Assembly: GCA_029432815.1 (NCBI GenBank)
Contig: JAROBA010000040.1
Coordinates: forward strand, 1 to 49,416
Direction of reading: 5' to 3'
Length of the DNA stretch: 49,416 nucleotides
DNA from: Pontiellaceae bacterium B1224
GTDB taxonomy: Bacteria > Verrucomicrobiota > Kiritimatiellia > Kiritimatiellales > Pontiellaceae
Shown: piece by piece, positions 17,901-24,451 of the stretch
Layout of the letters: each line of letters starts with the position of its first letter
Position numbering within the stretch: position 1 is the first letter of the stretch
Translations under genes and position numbers: made by a program
Notes under the pieces: model-generated
Told to the model about the DNA's origin: nothing
Seen by the model: the letters and a program-made list of their open reading frames with translations, nothing else
The model's database searches: none

Positions 17901-18489
17901 CAACACCGTATCCGTGACCTTTGACACATCAGTCCATACCAACGGATACGATTTGACCGGCATCACAACCTGTTTCGGGTGGAATCCGGCAAGTGGAGGT
18001 CGTTCCAATCAGGGGTATGAACTGATCCTGACTTATATGGACGGTTCGACGGCAACGCTGGCCGGGCCGGCGCACTGGGAGCCCAACAGCCCGGCGTCGT
18101 ACTGGACGACGGTAACGTTCACCAATGCGCCGGGGCGTCTGCTGGCATCGGGCATCAAGGCAGTGACATGGGACATCACACAGGATGCCAATGCAAGTGG
18201 TGTTTTGATTGCCCGTGAATTCGACGTTTTCGGCACACCGACGCTGAATGCTGAAGATTATATCGCAGCGTTTTCCAGGGGCAACCTCAGCTTTTCCAAT
18301 GGTTACCTTAATGCGCAATTTTCCGCCATCGTTGGTGCGGATTACCGGGCGGAATGGAAAGAGAGTCTTATGAGTTCCAATGGTTGGATGACCGTCACAA
18401 ATTTCCAGCCCTTGGAAAACTCGCCGTTTTTGTTGAGCGTCCCCGCAACGAATGGAGCGGCATTTTTTCGGGTGCTTTGGTTGCCGTAA
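14944..18489 (+). CDS. Large secreted polysaccharide lyase (alginate-lyase-type domain) with CBM6
   Basis: The 1181-residue protein has a signal peptide (to about 21) and a beta-helix/autotransporter-like repeat region (22-315). An alpha-barrel alginate-lyase-family domain follows (about 318-760), with HGNQG (491-495) and SRDMAHGLAGIG (586 on), the motif that marks this family. Then come a CBM6-like domain (787-915: GEYRRGEGVDI, GEWLTYTVSVP), a ~180-residue module shared with the 12034 gene (922-1101), and a short tail ending FFRV. Related lyases cleave uronic-acid-containing chains by beta-elimination (PL5/PL38-like). Substrate cannot be read from sequence. GGAAAG precedes the ATG. Next to GH117 and sulfatase genes it probably acts on a sulfated algal polymer. 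Confidence 0.75.
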   Translation: MQKLKHLRAGVMGAALLLGGLVCADDIHYTGVSGGEWVTGANWSSGTYPAITDIAYLDTTANLSVKSPNNIQGIRVGTSADGRLQIGSQASLTANTSSTVTSIIGDGSGHTGSVLQEGGTVEINRLTIGSNSGSGIYHIHSGTLSITRESGGNSLFLATSGSGEGTFRISSGSFVARAGVQLGSASGGMGRFEVIGSHPGAIGIGSTGTLDGRWIQYAGSTLSVRIDKTAQGITPIFIDETGGDGGGDVVFENGALLDVDFTAAFLNGGTFTVMEWEGDVTDKGLRFASSVDTHIWSFKVDVANKRLTVTAVGSPASRAFVHPGLSHKRSDLDRMRDMVAAGVEPYASTFAAFASNGKSQHTYQPSTTAEELEADGGTANNNALRNDGVAAYYNALMWYITGDERHAEAAIRIFTVWSGVTNISGIPLNAGRHWRLIEAAEIIKSTYDGWEPSDLQAFKDMLVYPGYSNASEPGGNRSIYWRAYQGDPARHGNQGLFAMRCVMAIGVFLDNEIIYDRALRYLQGAPARRDDIPYVSGPSVAETQIGTYEHFLEFSRTGQESTIADYGYNEVIHNYIYPNGQSQEFSRDMAHGLAGIGIIATMSEMAWSQGDDLYGHLNNRPLLGLEYYYRYNLSYERSFPDQTTSWEPTVENGEFIQRLDQSGRWFSLKANPYLAQNTDPEDWHRGRTSLIQAPMYEMNLAHYRDRMGVLSEDTKWLQRGHNLLVSELGFEGEGTPWDHPSWGGLTFHRVSPGDPVEGFTNGVPMFEMNVLPATIGAENYDYFALGGEGRTYHDLSIGNSAGEYRRGEGVDITASSEGEYALTGLEDGEWLTYTVSVPTNGPYDISIRCNASSAGGSIQFSFDGVDRTGAVTVPVGNGWQDVVIAEGVALSGGVQQMKVSFSGMPDVFELSSISIEGPFLPYVVSTTKSDTAPEMSDSDLAQTQYFSSSATGGEAVATRHAELFNGVIGDNDSGTGDSGVVRMNSDNTVSVTFDTSVHTNGYDLTGITTCFGWNPASGGRSNQGYELILTYMDGSTATLAGPAHWEPNSPASYWTTVTFTNAPGRLLASGIKAVTWDITQDANASGVLIAREFDVFGTPTLNAEDYIAAFSRGNLSFSNGYLNAQFSAIVGADYRAEWKESLMSSNGWMTVTNFQPLENSPFLLSVPATNGAAFFRVLWLP
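18403..18417. repeat. TTCCA-N5-TGGAA palindrome inside the lyase gene
   Basis: Core GCCCT, encoding FQPLE in phase 0. A one-mismatch copy lies at 18375-18389. This is the only strict copy among the island's coding genes. Confidence 0.8.
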
Positions 18490-18559
18490 TGGAATGCGTT
18501 TGGTGCATACGGTCGTGGTTGGCGGGATGTAGTTATTATTGAAAAAAAGGAATGTGAAT

Positions 18560-20128
18560 ATGAAACAGGTTATGGTGGCAGTCGGAATGGCTGGGCTGAT
18601 GTCGGCAAACGGATCCGCCTCGGCGAATGAAAGCTGGACGATTGGAACGCAGGAGGAGTGGACGGCGAACTCCGCGAAACAGACCCATCTTGAAATCAAA
18701 GAGGGCAAAGCTTCTCCGACAGGTGCCGAGGCCTCAGTCTCCAGCATCATGAAACGCTTTCCGGAGAAACGTTCCATGGCGTCTTTTACGATTTCCCAGT
18801 CGCCGGACTGGCTGAACTGGAAGCCCGTGCCGAACGTCGGTCCTGCAGGGCTGGGGGATGCTCCGGTGGCCCTGCAACTGGGCGACGGTGACTACTGGAT
18901 GTTTGGGCGCTTTAAGGCAGCAAAGACGAAGGAGGTGCGCGAATTTGCAGGCAACGCTGTAACGCTGGACGGGTTTGATATTCCGCTGAAAACGACTCCG
19001 TTTCCCAATGTCTATAATGCGCCGGGTGGATTAAAGAAAAGTGCCGGCGGCTATCATGTCTGGCAGAGTAAAGATATGGTGAACTGGGTGCACCATGGAT
19101 CGGTTACTAAAGGGGCCTCCGCCTGGGTGACGACCGCGGAGGTGGCCGATGGAAAATTCTACATCTATTATGATTTTCCGAATGATCAGGACCCGCATCT
19201 CTTCATTGATGAAGATCTGACCGACGGCGTTCCCGGGAAGGATATGGGAATGGCTTTTAACGATCCAACGCATGGATCCGACTGCGTTTTTATCCGAGAC
19301 CTAGACGGGAACTTTCACGTGATTGCGGAAGATTGGAGTCCGATTAATGCGCAGACCCATGCCTGGGATTCTCCGCTGGCGATTCATGCGGTCAGTCCGG
19401 ACGGCATTAATGATTTTAAGATTCTGGAGCAGCCGCCGGTGGATGAGCGGACGACGCCGACGGGGAAATTTGCGGAATATTATCATCCGCACTGGCATGC
19501 GGCTGATCCCGAGAAGTATCCGGGAGTACCGGTTCCGTTTGATATTCCGAAGAACCGCATTAAAAAAGGAGATATTCGTGCGGTCGGTCGATATGAAATT
19601 CATGAGCCTGAGCAGAATGCCTATGGCGACTGGGCGGCGATCTGCATTGGCGGGCAGTATTATCTTTTCGGCGACTTCGATCGTGCGGGATCCAATAACG
19701 ATCACGGTGCAATGAGTGTGGCCTGGTTTACGTCCGACGACATCAACGCACCCTTTACGTTCTGCGGCAGCATTGGCAAAGGACACCCCGATCCTGAAAT
19801 TCTTTTTGCCGAGGGGCAGTTCTATCTGCTGACTCAGACGAAGAGCGACTATATCAGTCCCGGCCCATGGGTGGATGGCGTTGAGGTGCGCGTTGGAGTG
19901 GACACATCCAATGATGGGAAAGTGGATCAGTGGTCTGATTGGAAGACAGTTTCTGAGCAATATGACTACATCGAGGGTTTCTCCAAGCAGATTGCTAAAA
20001 TACCGGCGCAGATGGATCTTTCGGGGCTGCCTGAAGGATATGGTTTTCAGTTTGAGATTAGGCTGAGCGATGCCACTGATAACGAAGCCAAACCGATCAT
20101 CGATGCGGTTTCTGTAACGTTTAATTAA
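18560..20128 (+). CDS. GH117-family glycoside hydrolase (neoagaro-/anhydrogalactosidase type)
   Basis: The start is ATG 18560, preceded by AAGGAA, opening a signal peptide ending GSASA; an in-frame TTG at 18539 is less likely. The 522-residue product is a single beta-propeller enzyme. It has the long conserved stretches typical of GH117: SPDWLNWKPVPNVGPA, YDFPNDQDPHL, HGSDCVFIRD (238 on), EDWSPINAQTHAWDSPL (near 258), NAYGDWAAICIGGQYYLFGD, and GHPDPEILFAEGQFY (near 407). Known GH117 enzymes remove terminal 3,6-anhydro-galactose from agar or carrageenan oligosaccharides by an exo mechanism. The signal peptide suggests a periplasmic or outer location. It is followed 17 bases later by the sulfatase, so they are probably co-transcribed. 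Confidence 0.8.
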   Translation: MKQVMVAVGMAGLMSANGSASANESWTIGTQEEWTANSAKQTHLEIKEGKASPTGAEASVSSIMKRFPEKRSMASFTISQSPDWLNWKPVPNVGPAGLGDAPVALQLGDGDYWMFGRFKAAKTKEVREFAGNAVTLDGFDIPLKTTPFPNVYNAPGGLKKSAGGYHVWQSKDMVNWVHHGSVTKGASAWVTTAEVADGKFYIYYDFPNDQDPHLFIDEDLTDGVPGKDMGMAFNDPTHGSDCVFIRDLDGNFHVIAEDWSPINAQTHAWDSPLAIHAVSPDGINDFKILEQPPVDERTTPTGKFAEYYHPHWHAADPEKYPGVPVPFDIPKNRIKKGDIRAVGRYEIHEPEQNAYGDWAAICIGGQYYLFGDFDRAGSNNDHGAMSVAWFTSDDINAPFTFCGSIGKGHPDPEILFAEGQFYLLTQTKSDYISPGPWVDGVEVRVGVDTSNDGKVDQWSDWKTVSEQYDYIEGFSKQIAKIPAQMDLSGLPEGYGFQFEIRLSDATDNEAKPIIDAVSVTFN

Positions 20129-20145
20129 AGTTGATAGGTAAAGTG

Positions 20146-21666
20146 ATGAAGAACTTCTTTTTTATGTTGATCGCGGGATTATTGCTTTCTGCAGGTTCTG
20201 CGATTGCGGAACGGGCCAGACCCAACATTATCTTCCTGATGACGGATGATCAGCGGTGGAATAATTTCGGTTGCTACGGGAATCCTGAATTTAAGACGCA
20301 TAACATCGACCGGTTGGCGGAGCAGGGGGTGATCTTCGATAAGGCCTATTATGCGGTGGCCATCTGTAAGCCCAGCCGGGTGACGATGCTGACGGGACGT
20401 TACTTTGCGAATCATCGTGTGGGATTCTCGCCGCCGTTTGACTACTCCCTTTCTCAGGCGGGACTGGCCGACAGTTATCCCGCTCAGCTCAAGGAGGTAG
20501 GTTACCGCACCGGCTTTATTGGAAAAGTAGGTTTTACGGTTACCGAAGAGGCCATACGCCCGGGGGAGACCAAGAACTATGACCTCGAAAAATACTTCAA
20601 AACCACCTTCGACTTTTTTGTGGGTGACGGTACGCATACGGGTGGGGCGTCAAAAATGTGGCCTGCGGATGATCCGGGCTTGAGTGAGATCTATCGGAAA
20701 GACCGTAAGAACACCACCCGGACCCTCCGAAACGGTGAAGCCATCCTGCGTTTTCTTGATACACAGCCTAAGGACCGGCCCTTCTGCCTTTCGGTTAGTT
20801 TTCTTGCAACGAAACATGATAGTGATTCGCATGTCTACATGCCGCATTACGAGCTTTTTAAAGACGTTGAGTTCGAGGCTCCGGATAACTGGGTGGAGGG
20901 TGCAAACGAGGGGCTGCCTCAGGTGGTGAAAGATCATGCCCGTGGATTCCGGCTTCATCTGCAGCGTACATCCACTCGTGAACTCTTCCTGCGGCAGGTG
21001 CGTCGTTTTGCAACACAGGGGTATACCGTTGATCAGCAAGTGGGCCTGATGATGGATAAACTCAAGCAGATGGGCATGTTGGATAACACGATTATAATTT
21101 ATACCAGCGACAATGGGCGCTTTCAGGGATCACATGGTCTGTACGACAAGTGTATTCTCTATGAGGACTCTATTAAACAGCCGTTGATTGTTTATGACGG
21201 CCGTGTTCCGGAAGACCGTCGTGGGCGTCGTGAAGATGCACTGGTTTCATCGGTTGATATTGCACCGACGATTCTTTCGATGGCCGGTGTAAAGGCGCCG
21301 GAGAGTATGCAGGGGCTCGATTTGTGCGGAATCCTGAACCAGACGCAGGATCGGTCTCAGTGGCGGGATGCGGTCTTAATGGAGAATCTTTTTATTGCAT
21401 CGATGCACGGAGCGCGAAACAAGCCGGATGCGATTGAGCGAAATGAAAAAATGGTTGCAGCAAACAAGTCGTATCGGACGCGCGGTGTGCGCACCGACCG
21501 CTACAAATATTTCATCTATTACGAGCATAATCCGCCGATCGAAGAGCTCTACGATCTGGACAAAGATCCGCTCGAACAGAACAACCTGGTGAACAATCCG
21601 GAATACGCGGAGCAATTGAAAAAATTGCGCAAGCGCACCGAAGAACTGTATCAGGCCGTGCGGTAG
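20146..21666 (+). CDS. Secreted type I (formylglycine) sulfatase
   Basis: The 506-residue protein starts at ATG 20146 with a signal peptide ending GSAIA. The sulfatase signature is CKPSRVTMLTGRY. Cys74 would be turned into formylglycine by FGE-type activation and Arg78 is conserved. Metal ligands lie in NIIFLMTDDQRW (near 30) and IIYTSDNGRFQGSHG. The C-terminal region ends with the usual YDLDKDPLEQNNL motif. This is family S1 of sulfatases; the subfamily was not determined. It removes sulfate esters from the glycan acted on by the GH117 and lyase neighbours. It is the last gene of the island, ending 30 bases before the right direct repeat. Confidence 0.92.
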   Translation: MKNFFFMLIAGLLLSAGSAIAERARPNIIFLMTDDQRWNNFGCYGNPEFKTHNIDRLAEQGVIFDKAYYAVAICKPSRVTMLTGRYFANHRVGFSPPFDYSLSQAGLADSYPAQLKEVGYRTGFIGKVGFTVTEEAIRPGETKNYDLEKYFKTTFDFFVGDGTHTGGASKMWPADDPGLSEIYRKDRKNTTRTLRNGEAILRFLDTQPKDRPFCLSVSFLATKHDSDSHVYMPHYELFKDVEFEAPDNWVEGANEGLPQVVKDHARGFRLHLQRTSTRELFLRQVRRFATQGYTVDQQVGLMMDKLKQMGMLDNTIIIYTSDNGRFQGSHGLYDKCILYEDSIKQPLIVYDGRVPEDRRGRREDALVSSVDIAPTILSMAGVKAPESMQGLDLCGILNQTQDRSQWRDAVLMENLFIASMHGARNKPDAIERNEKMVAANKSYRTRGVRTDRYKYFIYYEHNPPIEELYDLDKDPLEQNNLVNNPEYAEQLKKLRKRTEELYQAVR

Positions 21667-21695
21667 ACGCGCTGTGTTGGAGAACGGGAACGGCT

Positions 21696-21817
21696 GAAGG
21701 GATTGTGGACAAAAATTTCGGGAAAAGGTTTTAATCAAGGTCTGAACCGCGTCGAAGACTCTGATTCCCATATTTTTCCTTGATCGAATCCGCCGTACGG
21801 CTCAGTCGATTCCGTTT
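21696..21817. repeat. Island-flanking direct repeat, right copy (dinB 3' end)
   Basis: It contains the functional 3' end of dinB (last 29 codons and stop) and 35 bases beyond. Direct repeat of 8991-9112. The segment between the copies is 12.6 kb. Confidence 0.85.
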
Positions 21818-22924
21818 GTCGCGTTGAACGGTATCCGGTGGATCGAACAGGTTCAGCTGGAAGGCGTCGATGCTGTCGGTTTCTGTTAAACCGCTGGTTC
21901 CGAATCCGATCAGGCGTACGGGCCGATGCCGCAAATGTTCTTCCAGCAGCTCCATGCCGACTTCCCGCAGGGTGATGTCATCGCTGGCCGGAATGGCGAG
22001 GCGGGTCTGGCGGGTGATGGTGGAAAAGTCGTTCCAGCGGATTTTAAGATGCAGGGTGGTGGCGAAAAAGCCGGCTTTCCGCAGACGACCGGCCACTTTG
22101 TCGATCAGCTTTTTGTAGGTGGCTTCAATGTGTTCGCGGTCGGTGACATCCTCTTTAAAGGTCGTTTCATTGGAAATGCTTTTTTCGTCGACCTCGCCGC
22201 CGATGCCTCGTTCGTCGATTCCGTGGGCGAGTCGGCGAAAGAGATGGGCGGAACGCGAGCCAATGGCTTCTTCCAAACGTTGGAAGTCGAACGTCTGCAG
22301 TTTTCCAATGGTTGGAATGCCGAGCGACAGCAGTTTTTTCTGGGTGACCTTGCCGACGCCCCACATGCGGCCGATGGGCAGGGGAGCCAGAAAGGCTTCG
22401 ATCCCGGCCTGATTGAAAGGGACGAGGGTTAGGCCGTCCGGTTTATTCTGATCGGACGCGATTTTGGCCAGGAACATATTCGGCGCCACGCCGACCGAGG
22501 CGGTCAGCTGCGTCTGTCTAAAAATGTCGGATCGGATTTTTTCAGCGATGGTTCTGCCGTCGCCGAAGAGGCGGCGGGCGCCGGTGACATCGAGAAAAGC
22601 TTCGTCGATCGAGAGCGGTTGCACATGCGGGGTGTACGATTCGAAAATCCGCATGATCTGCCGGGAAACCGCTTTATAGTTTGCCAAATTATGAGAAACA
22701 AAAACTGCATCCGGGCACTTCTGTTTAGCGAGTCGCGAGGGCATGGCGGAATGAATGCCGAATTTGCGGGCCTCGTACGATGCCGCGGCCACCACGCCGC
22801 GCTGGTCCGGGGGCGAACCGACCACCACCGGCTTGCCGCGCAGCTCGGGATGATCGCGCTGTTCAACGGAAGCAAAGAATGCATCCATATCAACATGTAG
22901 AAACGTGGTATCAAAGTGATTCAT
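21731..22924 (-). CDS. dinB: DNA polymerase IV (Y-family)
   Basis: The 397-residue protein has the Y-family palm motifs: HVDMDAFFASVEQRD near the start, and SIDEAFLDVTG near 104, whose Asp-Glu pair binds catalytic metal. Helix-hairpin-helix sequence MWGVGKVTQKKLLSLGI lies near 185. The little-finger region follows and an extended tail runs from 350 on. It copies past damaged bases with low fidelity. Two TTCCA-N5-TGGAA palindromes lie in the gene. Its 3' end is duplicated 12.6 kb away at the far side of the polysaccharide island, so it seems to have been the insertion or recombination point. Confidence 0.95.
   Translation of the reverse strand: MNHFDTTFLHVDMDAFFASVEQRDHPELRGKPVVVGSPPDQRGVVAAASYEARKFGIHSAMPSRLAKQKCPDAVFVSHNLANYKAVSRQIMRIFESYTPHVQPLSIDEAFLDVTGARRLFGDGRTIAEKIRSDIFRQTQLTASVGVAPNMFLAKIASDQNKPDGLTLVPFNQAGIEAFLAPLPIGRMWGVGKVTQKKLLSLGIPTIGKLQTFDFQRLEEAIGSRSAHLFRRLAHGIDERGIGGEVDEKSISNETTFKEDVTDREHIEATYKKLIDKVAGRLRKAGFFATTLHLKIRWNDFSTITRQTRLAIPASDDITLREVGMELLEEHLRHRPVRLIGFGTSGLTETDSIDAFQLNLFDPPDTVQRDKRNRLSRTADSIKEKYGNQSLRRGSDLD
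22271..22285. repeat. TTCCA-N5-TGGAA palindrome inside dinB
   Basis: Core AACGT, encoding FQRLE in phase 0 on the dinB strand. Confidence 0.85.
22303..22317. repeat. TTCCA-N5-TGGAA palindrome inside dinB
   Basis: Core ATGGT, encoding IPTIGK in phase 2. It lies only 17 bases from the preceding copy but in another codon phase. Confidence 0.85.
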
Positions 22925-22974
22925 TTTTAAACAGTCCGCTTTTGCCGGATTCGATCGAGGCTTTTCAATAAGCT

Positions 22975-22990
22975 AAACGGTTCGCCGTTT
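22975..22990. other. UUCG-tetraloop hairpin between dinB and the cupin gene
   Basis: AAACGG-TTCG-CCGTTT is a perfect hairpin with a stable UUCG loop followed by TCTT on the plus strand. It lies about 50 bases upstream of dinB on the opposite side of the start. It may be a terminator against read-through or an operator. Confidence 0.5.
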
Positions 22991-23010
22991 TCTTGGAAGA
23001 GCATTCGGTG

Positions 23011-23038
23011 TTGAGAAATAGAATCGGCTGACTATACT
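23011..23038 (+). promoter_or_regulatory. Sigma-70-type promoter of the cupin gene
   Basis: TTGAGA, 16 bases, TATACT. The expected transcription start (about 23045) is only a few bases from the ATG at 23049, and no ribosome binding site is visible, so the mRNA may be nearly leaderless. Confidence 0.55.
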
Positions 23039-23048
23039 CTTTGCATCT

Positions 23049-23387
23049 ATGAAACTGATAAAGGTCAATGAATTGCCGGATACCGGCGTTTCGCATAATT
23101 CCAGAATCCGGAAAAAGGTGCTGGTAGGGAACGGCGAGCTGAAGGGGATTACCAATTATTCGCGCGCCACCTTTCCTCCGGGCGAAAAAGCGGCCGCCCA
23201 TTTACACGAAGACATGGCCGAAGTTTTTACCTGCGAATCCGGTTGTGGTGAAATCCGCATCAACGATGTGGGCTATGTTTTTGCTCCCGGCACCACGGTG
23301 ATGGTGGAAGCAGGAGAAGTGCATGAGATCATCAACTCCGGCAGCTCCGACCTCGTCGTTTCATACTTTGGTGTCTTGACGGATTGA
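23049..23387 (+). CDS. Small cupin-domain protein
   Basis: The 112-residue protein is a single cupin barrel. Motif 1 is FPPGEKAAAHLHEDMAEVF (His, His and Glu as likely metal ligands) and motif 2 is APGTTVMVEAGEVHEIIN. This is the usual length for stand-alone cupins. The metal and substrate cannot be inferred. It is divergent from dinB and has its own promoter. Confidence 0.8.
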   Translation: MKLIKVNELPDTGVSHNSRIRKKVLVGNGELKGITNYSRATFPPGEKAAAHLHEDMAEVFTCESGCGEIRINDVGYVFAPGTTVMVEAGEVHEIINSGSSDLVVSYFGVLTD

Positions 23388-23503
23388 TGCGCCGGAAGCG
23401 GTACGGAGTTGGTACAGCCTGGACTTAGGGCGCAGCCCGTAGGCCTGGCTACGGTGCGCGGATGCCGGACCCACGCCGCGTTGCGGCTGAGTTCCGGAGG
23501 TAC
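23388..23503. other. GC-rich intergenic stretch between convergent genes
   Basis: No gene is seen. CCGTAG-GCCTGG-CTACGG (hairpin near 23438) and further GC-rich arms could fold and stop transcription from both sides. No T-run is present. Confidence 0.35.
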
Positions 23504-24337
23504 TTAGAATGCGTTTCCAGATCGTGCTGATTCGGGGCTGGCGCCTTGGTATTCCGAAATGCCGTCTACGAATTCGGAGATTGTATTGAAGTAGTGCTCT
23601 TCGGCCACGTAGGCATAGTCCATGTGTCGGGCTCCGGCAATCCAGAAGTGCGTCTTCGGTTCCGGCGCGGCGGCATAGAGCAGCTTTGCGTGCCGGAATG
23701 GAATTACCTGGTCTTTTGTTCCGTGCATGATCAGCACCGGACAGCCAACATTCGGGATCAGTTTTTCGCTGTTGAATTTGTCCCATGGCAGCAGATGAAC
23801 CCCGGTCTTTACGCGCAGAGCGGAGGCAAACGAACTTTCTACAATCAGCCCGCCCACGTTGTGATGGGCGGCGGTCCAGACGGCCAGTGCGCCACCGAGA
23901 GAACGACCGTGGGCAATGATTGTTTTCGGCACAACTTTCTTTTCTTCGGTCAGCCAGCGATAGGCGGCCGAGGCATCGGTTTTGACTTTGCGGGTCGAGG
24001 GGGTGCCATCGCTGGTGCCATAGCCGCGGTAGTCATACATCAGAATGGAAAAGCGGTTGCCGAAATATTCCTGCATGAAGGGAAGTACGTTGCTCAGATC
24101 TTCGGCATTTCCGTGGCTGAACAGCAGGGTATAGTCTGCAGCCGGGTTTTCGAGATAGACCGCGTTGAGTGTTTCTCCGTCGGAGGTTGGAATGCGGACC
24201 TCGCTCGGCAGATGTTCATAGGCGGATTTCCGGGGGCGGAAAATCAGCCGGTCGGAGATGACGAGGGCAAACAGGTTCAGGAAGAGATAGAATCCTGCTC
24301 CATAGACCGCGGAAAGGATAAGTGGGTTTTCAAGCAT
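23504..24337 (-). CDS. Membrane-anchored alpha/beta hydrolase
   Basis: The start is set at ATG 24337. The protein then opens with a membrane anchor (LILSAVYGAGFYLFLNLFALV), and upstream in-frame ATGs at 24397 and 24433 lack ribosome sites too. The 277-residue product is a prolyl-oligopeptidase/BAAT-like hydrolase. It has FSHGNAEDLS (oxyanion HG), MYDYRGYGTSDG, nucleophile Ser in HGRSLGGAL, acid in HGTKDQVIP, and a final His in GARHMDYAY. It resembles the hydrolase at 25888-26715, so the pair are paralogues around the Memo-AMMECR1 gene. The substrate is unknown. Confidence 0.8.
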   Translation of the reverse strand: MLENPLILSAVYGAGFYLFLNLFALVISDRLIFRPRKSAYEHLPSEVRIPTSDGETLNAVYLENPAADYTLLFSHGNAEDLSNVLPFMQEYFGNRFSILMYDYRGYGTSDGTPSTRKVKTDASAAYRWLTEEKKVVPKTIIAHGRSLGGALAVWTAAHHNVGGLIVESSFASALRVKTGVHLLPWDKFNSEKLIPNVGCPVLIMHGTKDQVIPFRHAKLLYAAAPEPKTHFWIAGARHMDYAYVAEEHYFNTISEFVDGISEYQGASPESARSGNAF

Positions 24338-24379
24338 GAAAAAAGCATAAGCCCGGTCGTTGCAGATCGCAACGGAAAG

Positions 24380-24394
24380 TTCCAGACATTGGAA
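24380..24394. repeat. TTCCA-N5-TGGAA palindrome upstream of the hydrolase gene
   Basis: Core GACAT. It lies between the divergent hydrolase and Memo-AMMECR1 genes if the 24337 start is right. In the longer frame it would encode FQCLE. Confidence 0.8.
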
Positions 24395-24451
24395 CATTGC
24401 CGGATGGTGAATCGCGTAGTATTCTCTCTTCATTAACCCGGAGGGATTTCT

